From Catonia carolina (lineage: Eukaryota > Arthropoda > Insecta > Hemiptera > Achilidae): a stretch of 64,000 bases of DNA. The DNA lies in assembly GCA_035578175.1 (NCBI GenBank), contig JAQMRL010000007.1, positions 51,117,227 through 51,181,226 of the forward strand, in the 5' to 3' direction. Below are positions 34,954 to 47,344 of this stretch, one piece after another (the stretch's first letter is position 1; each line of letters starts with the position of its first letter). The notes beneath the pieces were generated by a model. It made no database searches. It was not told the DNA's origin and worked only from the letters and a program-made list of their open reading frames with translations. Position numbers and translations under genes: made by a program.

Positions 34954-35632
34954 AAATCTGGTGTGAAACACGCACAAACTTTCTCTTGCCAATGCAAATA
35001 ATTAATAATATAACCTAATATCAGTAATAAAACATTTAGAAATAAAAAAATAAACTAACCTCGAAAAACATATGTTAATTTTAATCATGAGTGAAAGACG
35101 TAAAGTGAAAATCAACCTCAGTTTAAATTAAAAATACGGAAAATCATCTTTCACGCTAAACTAGGCTCTGTGAAGAAAAATTCTCTAAATGAAAGTTGTA
35201 GATCTTTTAATTTCCTATAAATTTTATTTTACTTTCTTGTCGTAAAATGCATAAAAAGGCTGAAATATTTAAAAGAAATCGACTTTTTACACGATTTCGT
35301 GAGAAAAAAAACCAGGGAATCGCTAATTACCGCTAAACTAAGCGTTATACAAAAGAATGTTTGAAATAAAAGTTGTAGAATTTTAAATTTTTCACAACTT
35401 TTATAAATACATTTTGGCGCTAAAATGCATATTAAAGTCGAAATCTAAAAAAAAACAATGTTTTCACGAGAAAACAGCCTCTCCAAGAATTTCAGCAGAC
35501 ATGGCGCCTACCCTATCTTGCAAAGCATAAAAAATTTAGTAAATAATGCGATTTAAAAAAAAATCGTTGGAGCCATTTTTGAGAAAATCTCATAAAAGTG
35601 AAAAATGACACGAATAAACTAATACTATACAA
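34954..35632 (-). mobile_element. Family B element, truncated
   Basis: Begins aaaaaaatctggtgtgaaac and runs to acacgaataaact, then stops at a palindromic AT sequence (35632-35655). It lacks the TG tract and the hairpin end. Confidence 0.75.
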
Positions 35633-35692
35633 TACAATACATTAATGTATTGTATATCGATTCCCGCATAGGACAAGCCTATGCGCGGGAAT
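35632..35692. repeat. 24-bp perfect palindrome followed by a GC-rich 13-bp stem-loop
   Basis: 35632-35655 is a perfect palindrome (centre cattaatg). 35660-35692 forms attcccgcatagg / cctatgcgcgggaat, a 13-bp stem with a 2-nt bulge and 5-nt loop. Located at the broken end of a family B copy. Confidence 0.8.
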
Positions 35693-36249
35693 GAGTTCTA
35701 CATTATGTAGGCTACAATTAGGCTATTGATAATTACTAAAAAATACTTTTTTTTTTCTTTCCTTAATAATTCCTTCATTATACAACTTACTGAAACTAAT
35801 CTAATTATTAAATTAATAATTCTAAATAATTAAAGTTTACAATAATGCCCTGTCAACCAAATAAAATTTACTAAAAACCAATAAATGTTCCTACTTTATT
35901 AAAGAAAAATTTTACTATTCTCTCCAAAAATCCCCTCAGCTCATGAGAACACTATGTAGGTTACAAACTATTATACAAGACTGTTAATCAATTATATAAA
36001 TGGATTTTTAGTTTTGAATTTAAGGGAACTTTTATAGAATTATAGGAATTTACTCCTTCTACTGATTCGGTTTATTTCTACGTGTTGCTGGTTATTTACG
36101 GAACTTCCTTATTATTTTTGAATTATCGTGTTACTGTGTTTTAAAAAGATATTTATTTTTGATTTTATGTTATCATTAAAATAAATAAAGTTTAATTTAA
36201 TTCGTACAACTTGTTTATTATTTTTTCAAGTTACAGTACAATACTTTCT

Positions 36250-36540
36250 TTCTTTAAAACGTCTATGGCCGATAAGTAGCGGCCTCATCCAGGTCTGGCC
36301 GGTCAGAGGCCGAGGTGTTGTAAAATAACATATTTTTCACACTTTGGGCATTCTCTACTGCCAAAGTGCGAAATGTCCGGCTGTACGCATATTGGCCGGA
36401 CTTCGGACCCTGGCCGTAACATTTACTTTATTTTATTTATTTTTTGATGATGGCCTCCACCCACCCCTTACAGCCATCCCAACCTTCATGAAAGGGACTA
36501 ACAGGGAAGCAGAGACGACCTACAAGAATTGAAGAAGTGC
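36250..36540 (+). other. GC-richer island, unidentified
   Basis: ggccgataagtagcggcctc through gggaagcagagacgacctac is clearly less AT-rich than its surroundings. A 62-codon frame starts at TTG, with no domain I recognise. Could be part of an old retroelement or a host element; undetermined. Confidence 0.3.
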
Positions 36541-37600
36541 AGCAAGAGATAGAAATCCTTGAAACGCTGCACTTACCTATCGAAAACGAGCCTATGAAAA
36601 CGAAAAAACACTAACTACATATGCCTATAAGCTTATAATTAAATTTGTGCAGGGATTGGCAATGATACCACACCTACAACATGGAAAGATAATCATGATA
36701 AAGAAAACAAACACTAACAATAAGAAAAACAACGAAGCTAACAGCCAAGTAAAAAAAAAAACAATTCAAAACAGGAGTCCTATATGACTTAATAACGCTG
36801 GTAGGCTCCTCAGTTCACCTACCAACTTGTCATATAACTGGATCAACCCATCAAACTTAACACAATTTTCCTCTTGAACGTTGATATATTCTTGTTGAAT
36901 ATATCAACCCCGCAACCGTCAATAACATTCATAATTTGAACGCATCATACCAGGGGAGATATCCGAGTCTTTATGTAGTAAACAATATTAGTGTTTCCTG
37001 TACTAATTTGTTTTATTTATACAATAGTGATTTTGATTTCAACGTGTTAGGTTGTGTTACAGTTAAACGCTTTAAATTTAGTTTGCGAACGGGAGTTTGT
37101 TGTAGTTTAGGGCCTGTTAGGCTATACTCCTTTAAGAGGGATTTTTCCTTTTGAACCTAATGTGCCGGAGCTACTAATATTGTGGTGTAGTAGCGTACCT
37201 ATTTATTGTTTGCAATTTGATCTGCTACATAAATAAATAGCTCGTAAAAGGACGGCAACTTCATGATTTATTCTTCAGAATGATTGTTCGAATTAATAAA
37301 AGAAATAAAGTAGGGGGCTGTGAAATGCTCATAAAAAGTAAACCGCGGATTTATGGACCTTTTTCTTCAATGTTATTTTATGTTTATAATAAAATCTGTA
37401 ATTATTTACACGTGCAATTGTATTTGTACTCATAACTTACTTTGAAAAAAACAAAAACTTCGTCTTTTGTATGTTATTATTATCCGTATAATATTGTTTG
37501 GCGTTTAGTCCATAAAATGCGGCACTGAAAATAGCTACAAAATTACAATAAATATTCTACTGTATACTATATACCGTAAATAATCAAATGTTTCCACGTA
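36541..37600. other. Intronic spacer without identified features
   Basis: AT-rich; a short ORF at 36936-37154 has no recognisable domain. Confidence 0.35.
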
Positions 37601-37629
37601 AAATATATTGTATCTTTATTTATATTACG

Positions 37630-38200
37630 GCATAGGAAGCCGCAGTAGAACAGTTTGCACAAGATTTAAAAGAGTTAAACACCATTTAACAGGATGTTTA
37701 ACGTGCCAAAAGCACGATTCGTCATTTTAAAGATCACATAGGCCTATCTTGTTTACTTCCATTATGTTTTACAGTAAACTTCAATTATCCGAATCAGTAT
37801 CAGGAAAAAAATTCTGAAACAAACTTTTTTTACTCATACGAAGATGTTAAATGAAATAAATTATATATAACTATGTTTGCTGTCATTATCAGTGTTTACA
37901 TACTGTGCGATGCTTTTGAGACAGACAGATTCTTCAAATACCGCTCTATAAAGTTCAGTTTTTAAATCAAAACGGTTAACTTTGTTTGACATGTTCAATT
38001 AAAAATTTGCTAATTACAGTATATACTGTAATACTGTATACACTCGCATATGCGAGTATTATTTTTTTGTAAAAAAATGTGTGCTTTTTGCTAGACACAT
38101 GTGACCTATATTTTTATTTACATATAAACCCCCGCTTAACCGAAATATTGGCGTCGGACCTGATTTTGGGCAGCCTACGCAAAATTTCGAATAACACGGA
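37630..38200. mobile_element. Possible pogo/Tigger-like remnants
   Basis: ttaacgtgccaaaagcacga at about 37697, allowing a frameshift, reads like a psq-type helix-turn-helix end (FNVPKxTIRHFKDH). cagtaaacttcaattatccg at 37773 and cccgcttaaccgaaatattg at about 38131 resemble pogo/Tigger termini. The pieces do not assemble into one clean element. Confidence 0.3.
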
Positions 38201-38621
38201 CTACATATTTTTGAGTTTAAAAAGAGTAATATAATAAAAGTTAAAGATAATTAAAAATTTACTATAATATTTGTCTGATGCTAATTTTACTCACTATTTG
38301 TTTTTTTATATGTAAAAACTCACATTATTATTTTAGGGAAAAATTGTATACATAACAGAAGTTGAAGATAATCAAAAAAGCTACAACTTTAAAAAAAAAA
38401 TTAATTATTCCTTAGTTTTCAGCTATTTGTTTTTTATTGTGAACGACCCGCATAAAAATTGTTTTTAAAATTACCTTGCATTTTAGGACAAAAGTTCACA
38501 CAACAAAAGTTAACCAAAAAAAGCTAAAATTTTGTAAATAGGTAATATCAGGTGTGTATAATTTCTTTAAAATTCCGCATTACAATTGTTCCATTCAATG
38601 ATAGCCTACATAAAAAAACAG

Positions 38622-38815
38622 TAAAATCTCAGAACAGAGTGCAGTGGTTGGAACATGTGAACAGAATGAGAGAGGATAGGATACCTAAACAAACACTAGG
38701 CTATAAACCCAAGGGAAAGAGAGAACGAAGACGCCCGAGAAAACGATGGGCTGATTTGAGAGGTTCGGAGCAGGTATAGATGCCTAATCCTTGTAAGGCA
38801 GGAGAAGAAGAAGTT
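38622..38815 (+). pseudogene. LINE pol C terminus and 3' end
   Basis: The frame reads VQWLEHVNRMREDRIPKQTL then KGKRERRRPRKRWAD, the GHVxRMxxxRIPKxxLxYxPxGKRxRGRPRKRW signature at the end of insect LINE polyproteins, followed by ggcaggagaagaagaag as a 3' tail. Only the 3' end is present. Confidence 0.75.
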
Positions 38816-39620
38816 AAATCTAGTATAGCCTACTCTGCCTGACGATTAGGGAGAAAGGCAGTACTATCAGATAGGCGTTCATTATTTATCGTGGTCTTTG
38901 TTTAGTAAGAACTATTAATTTTCTGCTGATTCAGGCATCTTTCTTCGTGTAAATCCTAATAACTTAATCTTAACCACATAGCATATTTCATTTATAAACA
39001 TTGTTATGTTTCTTAGTATTGAGTTATGTTCTCAAATTTAAATATCATAAGAAAAACGTGCTTTTGTTTCGTAAACTAATGAACCTTTGTACGTGCTAAT
39101 GTTTCATTGTGTGTCATTAATTATTAGAATTGTTAGCTGATTTAAGGTATTATAAAAAATAACAATAACAAGTGTTTTTTTTATTAATATCCCCAACCAG
39201 AACAATGTTATTCACTCTTAAATTTGTTATTTATTTGATATATCAGATCATAGATCAAAATTTATTGATTTGACTTACTGTAGCTGTTAGGCGTATAACT
39301 GAGAAATTGCTGACTCGTGCTGTAAATAAATAAATTTTATTGTCTCGTAAAATAGTTAACGTTATAGGTCTAGGCTACATGACAAAGTGCAAGTAGGCCT
39401 GCATTGGGTGGTCATTCTACATTTGCACCAATATTAGAAGAAGTAACGTTTGTTTGTTTTTTTATTTGTTTGTACTAGGTTATCTCAGAAATTACCCAGC
39501 CGATTCCAAAATTCGTTCACAGTTGGAATATTAGATCCTCCTGTGAGCAACAGAGGCTATATGCCATCGTACATGATTGTTAAATTTTAGTAAAAAAAAT
39601 TGATTGCTATAATCAATGTC
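38816..39620. other. Intronic spacer; partial repeat around 39440-39560
   Basis: Mostly AT-rich. acgtttgtttgttttt...gttatctcagaaattaccca resembles, in inverse orientation, 45430-45520 (gtctctgagagtacctcgta, caaataaacaaacaaacag), a low-copy repeat of unknown type. Confidence 0.4.
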
Positions 39621-39624
39621 ATCT

Positions 39625-40107
39625 TTTTACTTTCTCTTGCCTATATGAATATATAGAAAGGAAAGTATGGTTTTCATGTCGATTTTTCGAAATCGAGTTT
39701 TCAGCGGATCTACAAGTTTTCGACCCCCTGAATCCAAAAAAACATGTTTTTAGCGATTGGTCTAGGTGTGTGTGTGTCGTATGTGTGAACAGAATATCTT
39801 AAGAACGGAACATCGTACGAACTTGAAACTTAAGTTAGGTACTACTACCGGACCCGACACGAACATTTTCATCAAAATCGGTCAACCGGAAGTAGTAGAT
39901 TATTCGTATAATTTTTCACTTTTTTTGCGATTTTCTCAAAAACGGGTCCTCCGATTTTTTTTAAAAATCGCCTGGTTTACTAAATTTTTTATGCTCTACA
40001 AGATAGGGTAGGCGCCATGTTTGCTGAATTTCTTAGTGAGGTTGTTTTCACGTAAAAAATTGTTTTTTTTAAGATTACGGCTTTAATATGGATTTCAGCG
40101 GAAAAAT
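39625..40107 (+). mobile_element. Family B element, truncated by a second copy
   Basis: Begins tttttactttctcttgccta and keeps the family order to gattacggctttaatatgga, where a second B copy starts. Confidence 0.78.
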
Positions 40108-40720
40108 TTCTTGCCCTAAATGAATGTATAGAAAATCGATATGAATATATTTTCGTATCGATTTTTCGATACCGAGTTTTCACCAGAAATGCACGTTTTC
40201 TGGCGCTGAACCCAAAAACCATCTTTTTAGCAATTATTCTGTGTGTGTGTGTGTGTGCGCGCGCGCGCGTGCGTGCGTGAGTGTGAGGTGTAAACAAAAT
40301 ATCTCAGGAACGGAATAACGTATGAAGTTGAAACTTGGAACTTAAGATACCACTCAGGGTACTACTAGGGTACTCGACACGAACATTTTCATCAAAATTA
40401 GTCAACCAGAAGTATTATTTTACAGTACTTTATTGCAATTTTCTCAGGAAAGGCTCCTGCGATTTTTTTAATTTGCTTCATTTAGGCCTATTACTTTTTT
40501 TTGCTCTGCAAGATAGGCAAGGTGGCATCTCTGTTGAATTTTATTTAGGGCCTGTGCTCTCGTGGTAAACAGTCTTGTTTTTTTAAATTTTCGGCCGTAA
40601 TAGGCATTTTAGGTCAAAAGTGTATTATATAATCACAGTTGTAGAACATAAAAGAACATAGAACTTTTATTTAAAACATTTTTTTAGCTTTAGTGTGATT
40701 TCAACACTTTCGTCACGTAC
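40108..40720 (+). mobile_element. Family B element, older, truncated at 3' end
   Basis: tcttgccctaaatgaatgta starts a second family B copy directly joined to the first. It has a (tg)n(cg)n tract at 40240-40283 and ends without the terminal caccag. The direct junction suggests insertion of one copy near the end of another. Confidence 0.7.
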
Positions 40721-42235
40721 CATAAAGACCAGGATGTTGTTTTTTTACATAGACTAAATTTATCGAAAGATTACAGTTTTCTTTGTTTATGAAAATTTAC
40801 TGTCTAATTTATAACTTCATCTTGCCCTAAGAGTTTATTAAATCATCAATTTTAATAATATTTTTTAATAATTAAATTTAAAACAATTTTGCCCTTGAAT
40901 TAAGTATGTGTAAAATGTATTAGTTTATTATTTTTTAATTTTAATGCAGAAAATATTTTAATTTATGGTTTTTTTCATAAAAAGTACATAAAGGCTTATT
41001 TTGATGCATAAGACTGACGATTAGTATAAAAAAATTAGGTCATTTCCTGTTGGTTTAATTCAGATAAATGTAGTACCATTATTATTTATTTGCTATAAAA
41101 TTAGGCTTAGTGTATTATTTATTTATTTATTTAAACGTTCTTTCATATTTTATGAGAATTATGATATCGCTAGAGTTGTACCGTGCGAAAAATTCACACT
41201 ATGAATCCTCAGTGACATCATTATCCTTAGAACGTATTTTTTTGCTGAGGTTTAATCGTTCAATGAAGTTTTCTTGTATCATCTGATTTATCCAAAACTG
41301 TTCGCGAAATGTTAAGTCAATACGTTTCATTATTAAAATTGCAACCGCGCTACGCGCTAGGATCGGAGGGTTACATACGTTAGGAATGCAAATATTAAAG
41401 GGGTTGATTGGACCATTGTAATTGAACCAATTATGAATTTGATGTAACGACAGAAAAGATAATCCCCGAAAATCATTCAGGACTATTACATGTAATCATA
41501 CGAACGCTTGTCAGTAACGCAAATGGCAGGTAGGGACATTCTCGAAAACAAATAAAGTATAGAAAATCAAAAGCGGTAACCAATGGTCATGAAGTAAGTT
41601 CAAACAAATGACATGTTAATGAAGGTTCCAAACTCAGCTTAAAGTTAAAAAAACAAATTAGACAAATTAAACGCTTTTATGAATATTTCTTTTCAATGTA
41701 GATTCTAAAAATGACATTGCCAAACTGATTTATAGCCCCGAATCAATACGACTTGAAATTTTTGGGTCGTATTTTTTACGCTAAGGACTTGAGACATAGG
41801 CTCAGCGGGGACATTTTTGTTTTCTACACCTAAAAAAATACCTAACTTCCAAATGGGCCAGCGAACAGCCTACGAGTTCTATATATTCTAGAACGATATA
41901 ATTTCATCGGAAATCACCCATAAAACTGCAACAGTTAGTCTGCATGGAGGCCACGAAATGATAAATCACGGGTATAAGTTCGACAAATTTCAAAGAACTG
42001 TGTTATAAAATACCATTAATATTTTGTTTTGTGCATTCGGAATTTGGAAAAATAACGATGAGTGATGGTAAATCTGAATGTAAAGAGCTACTTTTTTTAA
42101 CAAAACAGCTTGTCCGGAATCAGTCTATTGGGACCAAACTCTAAGAAAAAACACCCATATCCTTTTTCATATATAGATTGAATATTGAGTATTAAAAAAT
42201 ACATTGTTTAATATCTTAAAATCAATTTGTTTTTC
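40721..42235. other. Intronic spacer without identified features
   Basis: AT-rich to about 41330, then a less AT-rich stretch (41340-42170) starting near aaccgcgctacgcgctagga. No ORF or repeat partner recognised. Confidence 0.35.
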
Positions 42236-42887
42236 TGCCGGAAGTAGACAATTCGTTATCTCTTGGTGTCGTTGTTGATTTCGCACATACGCGTATACCA
42301 AAACTTCTGGTTGTTCTTTTGTGCCTCCTTAATTCTGCTGCCTGGCCCTTGATATCTCTGGTACTGTAGACGCTGATCTGGAGTTTGTTGTTTTAGTCGA
42401 TCATCATTTTCTTGACAACTCCATAATTTCCTAGAGCCTGGGTTTTCAGAAGGTCTTGTTTTAATCTTTTTCACAGCCCTTCCAAAGAAAAAAATATATA
42501 GCGGCTGTTCTACAACACTACGCCATTTACCGCAATCCAAAACGTCATTCATATCTATTAAATACATCTTTATCCTTTATACGTCTCTACATAGCTGTCA
42601 TCGTTCACTCCTTTCTGGGTCGTTCTCGCTTTGTCTAGCTGGAACCCATAGCCAAACCTTCTGTGGCAACCTGTTCTCCATCATTTTTCGCAGGTGACTA
42701 CCAAAAAATCTGTCATTTTTCAACTTTGTCTATTAATAAAACATTTTAGTCAACTTTCTTTAAAATTTCATTATTTCTAACTCGGTCTAGCACAGTCCTT
42801 TGTCAACTTCTCCAGAAACTAATTGCTGTAGCTGTAACTCTGTTTTTAAATTTTAGTAGGAAAAACTCTGAGCTATAGGCCCTTCGT

Positions 42888-43649
42888 CCACTGGTGCAAC
42901 GCAACTGCAATCCAACCTGAAGAAATATCATGTAAGTGTTGGACTGGAGTCACTTTGTAATCGGACACTTGTTATTACGCTGTACCTCATCCACTAGTGC
43001 TACTGCAACGCAACTTGTATTCAACCCGCAAACGTGAAAATCCAAACCGACTGACTTTGCCAGTCGACTCTATGCAACACGCGTGTGATCATAAATTCTT
43101 AGATTTATGTATTGTATTCTGTGAATTGCATTTTAGTTATTTGATTATAGTTTTGTACTACATAATGTCATGTTGTATAATTACAATACATCTTAACGTA
43201 GAGTAATTAGCAGTTTTTCTTCCTTTGAAATACCCGAATGTTTGTGTCCTTTCTGATTACCGGTCGAAGTTATTCGGTCAGCTCCATAAAGAGTTCCCTG
43301 GACATCCTATAAAATCTTTTGAATTTTACTACGTTTTTTTCAAGTTCTTTTGGTAACACAAAAGCAGAACGTGTTTGATTTCGCGAATAAAAGGATTCAC
43401 CAAAAATTTACGTCATTTTTAAAGCTGTCTCAAATACCAGTACGCAACAACAACATTACGGTTCCTAACAGAAAAGCTTGAAATTCTGAAGCAGACTAAT
43501 GAAATAAATAACTTTCAGTTGATGTAAAATCGCTGAAGAGTTGAATCAATGGACGAACAACGTGCAAGGAAACATTGATCCAACTGTTGAACTGTTCAAG
43601 TTGGATTCCAGTTAAATTGCAGTTGCGGTGCACCAGTGGACGAAGGGCC
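42888..43649 (-). mobile_element. PIF/Harbinger-like transposon, internally deleted
   Basis: Terminal inverted repeats ggcccttcgtccactggtgc at 42888 and its complement at 43649 match over about 34 bp. Flanks end/begin with ata, a 3-bp duplication as expected for PIF/Harbinger. It interrupts a LINE reading frame that resumes on the other side. Confidence 0.8.
43210..43395 (-). pseudogene. Harbinger transposase N-terminal fragment
   Basis: The minus strand reads FKRFYRMSRELFMELTE, a stop, then LRPVIRKDTNIR. This matches the conserved FxRMSRExFxxLxxxxxPxIxKxDTxxR segment ahead of the DDE domain in HARBI1/PIF transposases. The catalytic domain is deleted, so the element cannot move itself. Confidence 0.72.
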
Positions 43650-43960
43650 ATATATGGAAGAACTTTCAACAAATTAACGGAAGATTATCCTCTTAGTCCC
43701 ACGAGGCATTTGATTACTCCTCGAAATAGGATATAGGCAACAATCTGGTGATGATCCTACCTCTGTCAACTTTTTACAAAATATCATTGCATGGTGTGCC
43801 ATCTGATGTTAAAAGTGCTCCAAGATCTTTATTGGCTTGCGCCAATTCTATGTCAATACTACAAGTTGGCATTCTAAATTCTTTGAGGTGACTATTATGA
43901 ACTGCTCCACCTTGTATTGAAAGAAAAATTTAAGGTCGATGGAGTATCGGGAGGTGACAG

Positions 43961-44880
43961 GTGTCCTGGTTGAGAACATGAGGGTTTAGGCTTATTTCCA
44001 GGGTCGAGGAGTTATTCCGTATAGCAAGGAATAGGAAAGAGCACGCCGTGCTGACAAGTTTTACGTTAGGGAGGCCTACAAGAATAGAGATTGTAAATAT
44101 AGGATTAAATATTTAACAGTCTGTAGATTAACTTATATTTATTTTGAATTATTTCCGTTTAATTAGTTCCAAGGGGTCCATGAATTATATAATCGATTTT
44201 AGGGATGTTTTGTCACCCTTCTCCCACATGAGATTGATTTTTAATTTTCAAGTTAATTTATGGGCGGCTCCCTATTGTTATTCAAGTAATAACAAAGCAG
44301 CAACTGTAGGTATTTTATTAAATTAAACTCCTATATTAGTCCATTTAAATAAAACACCTACGTAAATTACTTTTAACTTAATGAGGTATTACAGAAGTTT
44401 TGAAACATTGTTGCCAAATTATCCGGTGTAAGTATTCTTGAATACATTAAAATTTTCCTAACTTTTTTTAATAATTTAAAACAATCGGCAAAAGTGTTCC
44501 TATTTAAATCCAATTTTAATTAATTCTTATTTTTTGAAGTTCCTAATCAATAAATGTGAAAGTTTTCTTTTATATTTTTAAGGCCCCCCCATCTACACGG
44601 ATGAATATATAAGGACAATTTATGGCTTATTTAAAAAAAGTTTAACTAAAGGACGTATGAACTTTTTACACCTTAATTATTGACAGCCCTGTACAGCTAT
44701 TGTTCAATAAAATTCTTTATTGATTCTGCAAGTTACTTTTTTAATTTGTCTCTGATAAAGTCAGTTTTGTTTCCATTTAAAAAAAAAAAAAAAAAAAAAA
44801 ATCCATTTTTAGATATTGTAATCTCATTATTCTTTTTTACTTCAATTATAATTTTTTTATTATTAAACTAGTCCACCCCC
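43961..44880. other. Intronic spacer; poly-A tract
   Basis: No coding supported. A run of about 24 A lies at 44778-44801, possibly an old retroposon tail with no recognisable body. Confidence 0.35.
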
Positions 44881-44929
44881 GCTCGGTGTGCTGCACAGTA
44901 AACTAAACTTAAAGGGTTTAAATTCTCAC

Positions 44930-45240
44930 AGACACCTACATGTTACAAGCAAAATAATAAGTACTAATAAAATCATTTATTACTTGCAACAGGAATTTTG
45001 TTGCCATCGGTATGAATCACCAGTGGAACGGGAGAAATACGATCTGAGTTTAATGATTATAAAAAAATTAGGTAAAATGTATTTTTTAAAAAAAACAGTA
45101 TAATTTCTTTAATTTCGATCCGATTTTTTAAAATCGGATGTAACATTTTTTTGTCCCGTAAATAATTTTCAAAAATTTTGAAAAAAGTAAAACATATAGC
45201 ATGATGTATACTGCACAGCGTTACTTTACCTACTGTACCT
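44930..45240 (+). repeat. Dispersed repeat F, copy 1
   Basis: gaatcaccagtggaacggga through gtcccgtaaataattttcaa and gatgtatactgcacagcg. Equivalent words occur at 54160-54500 and 63860-64000. Type unknown. Confidence 0.55.
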
Positions 45241-45597
45241 GCACCTGGAAGATACAACATTGTATACAATAGAATAGATAGATAAAACGATTAAACGTAG
45301 GCTACCGTAAACAAATAAAATAAAAGATGACTTCAGTTTACAAATCACAAATTTTTTGTCCAAAATATAAAAATACGTAATGGTACATAACCTTTATTAC
45401 TCAGAAAGGTCTATGCTTTCATATAGTAAAGGAATTTTTGAAATCGGTTGATTAGTCTCTGAGAGTACCTCGTACAAATAAACAAACAAACAGATTAAAA
45501 AGTAAACGAACGTTACTGTTTTGCAGTATTAGTACCTATATGGATAACAGTTATCCTTAGGTTATAAGGTACAATCATTTTTTCGTAATATCTTCTT

Positions 45598-45991
45598 TGT
45601 TGTTTAGGTCATCAGCCGATAGATTAGTTTGAATCTCTGGGAGCTTCATCTAGTAAAACGAAGAGTGAGGTGGTTTACAAATGCCTTCCTCACTGAGTGG
45701 AAACGTATGCTTATCAGCATACCAGACTCTCTAAAAAGCATCTACTTTCCACCCTGCAAATTTCACCTTCACTTCATTCACCACAGGGTCTGGCTGTATA
45801 ATGAAATGCATGACTCTCATAGGAGATAACTCTGACTAGTGCCTTTTACACCTCTTCCTTTTTCTGTTCTTAAATACTTTAATCATATAACTGGCTGATC
45901 ATGTGATAAGAAATACAACTATTTTTTATTGCTCTGGAACTACCAGATCGAGTGCAAATATAATTTAAAACATCTCCTGCTTGTTATGAAC
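45598..45991 (-). mobile_element. Family A retroposon, full length
   Basis: Plus-strand tgttgtttaggtcatcagcc to cctgcttgttatgaacaa. More diverged than others. The tandem duplication 45729-48960 starts inside it, so its 45729-45991 part appears again at 47345-47607. Confidence 0.75.
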
Positions 45992-46429
45992 AAGTTATTT
46001 CTTCATTCGATGTTTTTATTAAAATTTTTATTGCATTTATAATATTGGTTGAAGGGAGAATTATACTACGTGAAGTCCAAAACATCGTTTTTTTTCAAAG
46101 TAAAGAATTAAAATATTTTAAATTACGATTAAAGAGTCGACTGAATGAAGTTGCTATCTAACAATTTTAAAAAAACTTAGTTGTGATTAATGGACTGCGT
46201 TAAGTGCGTATTTAGTGATCATCAAGTAAGTGCTGCAATGGATAAAGGTGTTTAGATCATTTGTTAGAAATTACCGTTTTAGAATCGTTTACTGTGGTAA
46301 TTTATCGGTAAAAGGTGTTAAGTATTTCTTTAAAATATTATTTAATTAAAAATATTTTTTATTGTTGGAAGTTATTCATCCATTCTCATAAGAATGGAAG
46401 TACACAATATGAATTTTTAGTAGATGAAG

Positions 46430-47344
46430 GTGTTGTATGTATAAAATCTAGTATAAAACTCCCACACGACTTTTTCTTGCTAGTGTAAAGAATGAACAAT
46501 ATAACCAATGTATAATCATGAGTAAACAGTGTAATATGAAAAACATTTTGCCCATAACAGGCAAGTGGAATATTAAATTATTTCCACTCGATCTGCTAGT
46601 TCCATGGCTACAAAAAATAGTTCTTGTTTCTTATCACATGGCATGCTGATAAGCATACTTTTTTACTCAGTGAGGAAAGCAATGGTAAACCACCTCACTC
46701 CTCGTTTTATTTAGTAAAACCTCTAGACGTTCAAACATGAGTGAATAAAACAAATCAACCTCTGTTCGACTTAAAAATACAGAAAGTCATTAATTGACTT
46801 TAAACTAGGCTGTTCTACAATAAAAAGCTTAAAATAAGTTTTAAATTTTTATAACTTACAATTATAAACTTCTCGTCATTAAATGCGTATGCTACTAAGG
46901 CCGCAATTTTAAAAACTCCTGTTTTTTTACCGATTTCAATGAGAGAAATATAGAAAATCACTAATTGACGCTAAACTAATTATTGCAGAAAAAACCGTTT
47001 GAAATGAAAGTTGTAGGTTTCTTAATTTCCTACAACTTTAATATATACTTTTCCCCTAAAATGCATATTAGGGTTGGAGTCTTAAAAAAAATTTTACGAC
47101 GGGAGTACAATCTTCCCAAGAATTTCAGGAGACCAGGCGCTTATCATGTCTTGTAGAGAATAAAAAATTTAGTAGCTTGTATTAGGCGATCTTTAAAAAA
47201 ATCGTTGGAGCCATTTTTTAGAAAATCGCAGAAAAGTGAAAAATTACACGAATAAACTTTTACTTCCGGTTGACTGATTCTAATGAAAATATTCGTGTCA
47301 AGTCCCTTTGTGGTAGGCCCTACCTAATTAAAGATCCAATTTTG
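46430..47344 (-). mobile_element. Family B element, interrupted by a family A copy, cut by the duplication border
   Basis: Starts with tataaaatctagtataaaac (degraded aaaaatctggtgtgaaac) and runs to aattaaagatccaatttt, where unit 2 begins. The missing end is found only in unit 2. Confidence 0.75.
46545..46734 (+). mobile_element. Family A retroposon with large internal deletion
   Basis: The first about 90 bp (ttgcccataacaggcaagtg...ttcttatcacatgg) are joined to the last about 100 bp (catgctgataagcatacttt...cctctagacgttcaaac). About 200 bp of the middle is lost. It sits inside a B element. Confidence 0.72.

Larger units (their letters stand above)
42240..43960 (-). pseudogene. LINE pol C-terminal third, split by a Harbinger-like insertion
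   Basis: On the minus strand from 43.9 kb: IELAQANKDLGALLTSDG and RGRIITRLL (43680-43900), then after the 42888-43649 insert FFLLKFKNRVTATAISFW (about 42810-42870), FFGSHLRKMMENRLPQKVW (about 42660-42720) and IDMNDVLDCGKWRSVVEQPL (about 42500-42560). The order LGxxxxxDG, LLYGSExxL, GHLxRMxxxRLPKKV, DVLxRxKWRxxVxxP is standard for the post-RT region of insect LINEs. The last 103 codons are open. Confidence 0.7.
45729..47344. repeat. Tandem segmental duplication, unit 1 (1,616 bp)
   Basis: Starts ctctaaaaagcatctacttt and is followed immediately by unit 2 at the same phase; corresponding landmarks are exactly 1,616 bp apart. It comprises part of an A element, spacer, and a B element split by an inner A copy. 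Confidence 0.93.

Noticed and set aside
44778..44801. Poly-A run as evidence of a processed pseudogene
   Set aside because: No coding-like sequence precedes it and no target duplication is evident.
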